A DNA stretch of 64,000 bases. Origin: Gammaproteobacteria bacterium (GTDB taxonomy: Bacteria; Pseudomonadota; Gammaproteobacteria; Burkholderiales; Burkholderiaceae_C). Shown piece by piece: positions 60,958 to 64,000 of this stretch. The position numbers were made by a program, and so were the translations under genes. Below the pieces are notes generated by a model that saw only the letters and a program-made list of their open reading frames with translations, made no database searches and had not been told where the DNA came from. The stretch spans positions 1 through 64,000 of the forward strand of contig JAHJWB010000006.1 of NCBI GenBank assembly GCA_018828125.1. Reading direction: 5' to 3'. The number at the start of each line of letters is the position of its first letter. The first letter of the stretch is position 1.

Positions 60958-61017
60958 CAACGAATTCAGCCGCAGTGGAGGAATTGCCAGCGTGCCCCGC
61001 GCAAGCGGCACCCGAGG

Positions 61018-62043
61018 TCATACCCCTGCACGTTGCAGCGTAAACACCGCCCGCCGCCCGCCCACACGCAGGCCACGCGCGTTGACGATGTCGGGCGACC
61101 TGCGGCGCGCCAAGGCCTCGCGCTGAGTACCGTCCAGCCAACCCAGCTGGTCCATCACCTCGACCGCCGCTGCCACCTGCGCGACCATGTTGCCGTCCAT
61201 GATCTTGAGCGCAAACGCCTCGCCGCGGCTGCGGCTGCCTACCACCTGCACGCCATCGGCGCCCGTTTTGGACACCCAGTCGCCCCGGCCCACGCGCATG
61301 AAATCCTGATCATGTCGACCGGTGCCAGACCCAAGCTCGGGGCGGGCCACCATGGCGTCGGCCAGCAGGGTCAGGCTTTCGTCCAGATCGGAGTCGGGCG
61401 CGCCACCGGCGAGGCCCGCATAACCACGCGCCAGATGGGCCAGCGGCATGGCGTAGTTGGGCGCTGAACACCCATCGGTGCCCACCGCCAGATCCTGCGG
61501 CGACATCCCCACGGCCTGGGCCACGCGGTCGCGGATGGCCACCTGCAGCGGATGGGCGGGCGCCAGATGGTCATCCTGCGGCAGTCCCTGCAGCACGCAG
61601 TACGCTACAAAACCTGCGTGTTTGCCGCTGCAGTTGTTGTGGCGCTCGTCGGCTACAAACCCGGCAGGAAGCTCCAGCCCGGGCAAGCCCATAGCCGCAA
61701 ACATGGGCACGTGGCAGCCACAGCGCAAGGCTTTGTAGGTCAGGTCCACGCTGCCCAGCATGCGATCCACTTGCTCTACATGCACAGGCTCGCCGTTGTG
61801 GCTGGCGCACAGCAATGCCAGATCGGCGGCGCCCCAACCGAGCGCCCGCGCGCCGCCCGACTGCATCAGTGGAAGCGCCTGAAACGCCTTGATGGTGGAG
61901 CGCGTGAAGATAACGGTGTACGGGTCACCGACCTGGGCCAGCAGCTTGCCATCCCGGTTGGTCACGGCCACCGCACCCCAGTGCTGGCATTCCACCAAGT
62001 CGCCGCGCGTGACTTCAAACAACGGGACAAATTGCGTTTTCAT
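61018..62043 (-). CDS. L-asparaginase II-type (AnsA/thermolabile family)
   Basis: The 341-residue protein matches the asparaginase_II family (PF06089), unrelated to the E. coli AnsB fold. Features are VPLFEVTRGDLVECQHWGAV, TRSTIKAFQALPL, ALLCASHNGEPVH, CSGKHAGFVAYC and GTDGCSAPNYAMPL. It probably hydrolyses asparagine in the cytoplasm. It lies 15 bp downstream of the penicillin acylase gene on the same strand, so the two are likely co-transcribed as amide hydrolases. Confidence 0.88.
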   Translation of the reverse strand: MKTQFVPLFEVTRGDLVECQHWGAVAVTNRDGKLLAQVGDPYTVIFTRSTIKAFQALPLMQSGGARALGWGAADLALLCASHNGEPVHVEQVDRMLGSVDLTYKALRCGCHVPMFAAMGLPGLELPAGFVADERHNNCSGKHAGFVAYCVLQGLPQDDHLAPAHPLQVAIRDRVAQAVGMSPQDLAVGTDGCSAPNYAMPLAHLARGYAGLAGGAPDSDLDESLTLLADAMVARPELGSGTGRHDQDFMRVGRGDWVSKTGADGVQVVGSRSRGEAFALKIMDGNMVAQVAAAVEVMDQLGWLDGTQREALARRRSPDIVNARGLRVGGRRAVFTLQRAGV

Positions 62044-62058
62044 AACGGTCTCGGCGGT

Positions 62059-64000
62059 TCAGGGGGTTGCGGGCGCCAGCGTCAGCTCGTGCACCCAGCC
62101 GGAGGGTTGGCGTTGCAAGGCACGGTAGCCGGTCTGGGCCCAGGTAGTGCTCATGTCGCGGTAGCGCGGGGAAAACACCAAGCCGCTCTGCCCGGTCTGG
62201 TAGATGAAACGGGATTGCTCCAGGTCTGCCAGGTCATACACCGCACGCAGAGATGCCGCGTGCCGGTTCACAAAGGGGCCCTTGGCCTCGCCTGCGTTGT
62301 ACTGCCCCACGTTGATGGTGTACGAGTCGCCATGCGACGGCACGCTCACGTCAAAGAAACGGGCGAGCGCGGTCACATTGCCAAACGGCCGGTGTGCGCT
62401 GAGCGCCGGGTGGGCAGCGCCCCATCGCCACTGCGCAGGGTCCGCGCCGTAAGCGGCCTGCAGACGGTCGAGCGCGCGGCCCAGGGCTGCGGCGGACTGG
62501 TCGGTGCACGATGTGGGCTGGCACCACCAGGTGTCGTTGCGCTCCAGCATGCCCTCGATGCCAGCACGGTAGTCACGCTTGCCATAGGTAGCGGCAAACC
62601 GCTCTTCGCCAATGCGCGGAATGATCAGGCCGCGGGCCAGTTCATCCGTCCAGGCTGCAAACACCAGCGGCGCCGATCGCTGTGCATCCATCACACCATC
62701 AAACCCCTTGAGCTGCGCCTGCGCGGCAGCCGCCAACGGGTGCGCCGACTGGGCCTGCAACAGGTGCGGCAACAGGCGGCGCGTCGCAAGCGATGTCACG
62801 TCGCTGTGGATGGCCTGCATGCTCTGGGCATCGTGTTTTTCCGTCGCTTCGATCAATTGCGCAATGCGCTCATAGCGGTAAGGCAACGCCCAGTCCTGCG
62901 TAAGGTAGTGCGAATAGCCCGGAGCGGTGATGCGTTGATTGGCGGTGGCGATCCAGCCCCGGGCTCCGTCGTCCTGCGGGGTCTGGTCATAAGGCAGCCA
63001 GCCCTTCCAGTCGTAGCGGGCATCCCAGCCAGGCGACGGCGCCACGCCGCGAATATCGTTGGCGGCATCGCGCAGCGGCACACGGCCCACGGCCTTGAAG
63101 CGGACGTTGCCCTGGTCATCGGCGGCCACCACGCTTTGCATGGGCGAGTGGTAGTGCGACAGTGCCTGAAACAACTCATCCACCGACTTGGCCTGGTTGG
63201 TTTGCAGCCCCGCCAGCACGGTCTGGTTGTCGGCGTCGAGCGCCGACCAGCGCAGCGCCAGCACGTATTTGCCCAGGTCCAGCACATCGGCATGGGACTT
63301 CTGCGCATCGCTCAGCACCGGGCCATGCCGCGTGCTGCGCGCCTGCAGCACCACGTCCGCAGCGCCTTTGACACGAATCGTCTCGGTGCGCACGGTAAAA
63401 GGCGCCCAGCCGTCGGGTGTGCGGTATTGCGAGGCATCGGCAGGATTGATTTGCTCCAGGTACAAGTCCTGTACATCGGGGCCGGTGTTCGTAAAGCCCC
63501 AGGCCACGCGGTCCGTACGCCCCAGCACTACAAACGGCAGGCCGGGCAAGGTGGCACCCACCGCGTCGATGGCAGCAATGGGAGTTCCGTCAGACGCCTT
63601 GCCGGCGGGCGACTGCATGCCCGCAAAGTACCAGATGGCAGGCGCAGACAGCCCCAGATGGGGGTCGTTGGCCAGCAGCGGTTTTCCGCTGACGGTGCGG
63701 GTACCCGCCAGCACCCAGTTGTTGCTGCCCTTCCCGTCGTTGGTGCCCGCGTTGCGGGTAAGCTCATCGGACCAGGCCAGCATGCCCGAGCTGATCTGCC
63801 GGGACAACGGCCCCTCGCGATGCGCAATGTCTGTCGAGGTCTGCGCTACCACGTCCCCCAGCTCCGGCACAGCGGCAGACGTGCCCGATCCGTTGGCGCG
63901 GTACACCCCTAACTGGCGGTAAAGAGCAGCCAGGTCCGCCGATGCCGCAGGCGGCTCGCCAGGGTATGGCGGCATCAGTTGCCACAGGCGGTCGGTGTCC
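62059..64000 (-). CDS. penicillin acylase family protein, 5' end cut by the window edge
   Basis: The reading frame is open to the right edge, so the N-terminal signal and part of the alpha chain are missing. The visible 647 or so residues include the beta-chain N-terminal nucleophile region DGKGSNNWVLAGTRTVSGKP (Ser after Gly is the autocatalytic cleavage point), LANDPHLGLSAPAIWYFAGM and the beta-chain core WGFTNTGPDVQDLYLEQINP. It is an Ntn-hydrolase acting on amides or acyl-homoserine lactones in the periplasm. It is the upstream gene of the asparaginase operon. Confidence 0.9.
   Translation of the reverse strand, partial: DTDRLWQLMPPYPGEPPAASADLAALYRQLGVYRANGSGTSAAVPELGDVVAQTSTDIAHREGPLSRQISSGMLAWSDELTRNAGTNDGKGSNNWVLAGTRTVSGKPLLANDPHLGLSAPAIWYFAGMQSPAGKASDGTPIAAIDAVGATLPGLPFVVLGRTDRVAWGFTNTGPDVQDLYLEQINPADASQYRTPDGWAPFTVRTETIRVKGAADVVLQARSTRHGPVLSDAQKSHADVLDLGKYVLALRWSALDADNQTVLAGLQTNQAKSVDELFQALSHYHSPMQSVVAADDQGNVRFKAVGRVPLRDAANDIRGVAPSPGWDARYDWKGWLPYDQTPQDDGARGWIATANQRITAPGYSHYLTQDWALPYRYERIAQLIEATEKHDAQSMQAIHSDVTSLATRRLLPHLLQAQSAHPLAAAAQAQLKGFDGVMDAQRSAPLVFAAWTDELARGLIIPRIGEERFAATYGKRDYRAGIEGMLERNDTWWCQPTSCTDQSAAALGRALDRLQAAYGADPAQWRWGAAHPALSAHRPFGNVTALARFFDVSVPSHGDSYTINVGQYNAGEAKGPFVNRHAASLRAVYDLADLEQSRFIYQTGQSGLVFSPRYRDMSTTWAQTGYRALQRQPSGWVHELTLAPATP

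Noticed and set aside
61552-63912. A 786-codon plus-strand ORF
   Set aside because: It is a shadow on the opposite strand of asparaginase and penicillin acylase, both with strong motifs.
1-64000. tRNA, rRNA or CRISPR arrays
   Set aside because: I looked for cloverleaf-like segments and regularly spaced direct repeats and saw none; the tandem TAACAGC array is too short and has no spacers.

Overview
The window looks like a chromosome segment of a Comamonadaceae betaproteobacterium, probably Acidovorax or a close relative. The grounds are the high GC content with strong third-position bias, the gene content and order (cysI-DUF934-cysH-cysD-cysN, selD-mnmH, thiO-thiS-thiG-long thiE), and a dispersed 55-60 bp repeat built around GATAGCT...AGCGCTTAT...AAGCGCTAGAGGCCAATTTGACT. 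I count twelve copies of it, some degenerate. The genus is inference from family-level patterns; no marker gene is present.

Layout. 1-3.2 kb is an accessory patch: a frameshifted fragment, a decayed HipA/YjjJ-type kinase gene, and an intact AbiEi-AbiEii type IV toxin-antitoxin pair with a large palindromic operator and a structured 3' element. 3.3-9.2 kb carries a secreted serine hydrolase, an SRPBCC protein, a glycine-zipper protein, and a coupled pair made of an MmcB-like nuclease and a DinG/XPD-type Fe-S helicase with a RecB/Cas4-type nuclease domain. 9.2-9.9 kb is a non-coding element with 88-bp inverted arms. 10-13.5 kb holds the tRNA selenation pair mnmH/selD, a YkgJ Cys-cluster protein and a lipoprotein. 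13.7-15.3 kb has several small unknown genes. 15.7-21.2 kb is a non-homologous end-joining operon: haem-oxygenase-like iron enzyme, a previously unlisted 40-residue ORF, DUF3606, Ku, LigD. 21.3-31.9 kb has a stand-alone ClpP, an ECF sigma factor, an MFS/WrbA pair with a divergent LysR gene, tandem USP, Rnk, LysE, and a TetR-controlled SDR/ADH pair.

32.1-42 kb is sulfur assimilation: sulfate-binding protein, TauE exporter, sulfite reductase, DUF934, CysH, CysD and CysN, with yggX and mnmC in between. 42-44.9 kb has ferredoxin, a ferredoxin-NADP reductase and an NTF2/AraC pair. 44.9-51.2 kb is thiamine supply: two TPP riboswitches, CytX uptake, ThiD, and ThiO-S-G-E for thiazole synthesis and coupling. 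51.3-59.3 kb has a FimV-like protein and a fatty or aromatic acyl-CoA degradation set (3-hydroxyacyl-CoA dehydrogenase, enoyl-CoA hydratase, Crp/Fnr regulator, APH-like kinase, acyl-CoA dehydrogenase). The window ends with an L,D-transpeptidase, an L-asparaginase and a penicillin acylase cut by the right edge.

The least ordinary items are: the coupled nuclease/nuclease-helicase pair; the 40-residue ORF coupled on both sides inside the NHEJ operon; the dispersed repeat that has become coding sequence at the start of CysN and the end of the L,D-transpeptidase; the duplicated and diverged 3' end of yggX; the matched TetR operators with an apparently leaderless tetR; and two large palindromic non-coding elements.
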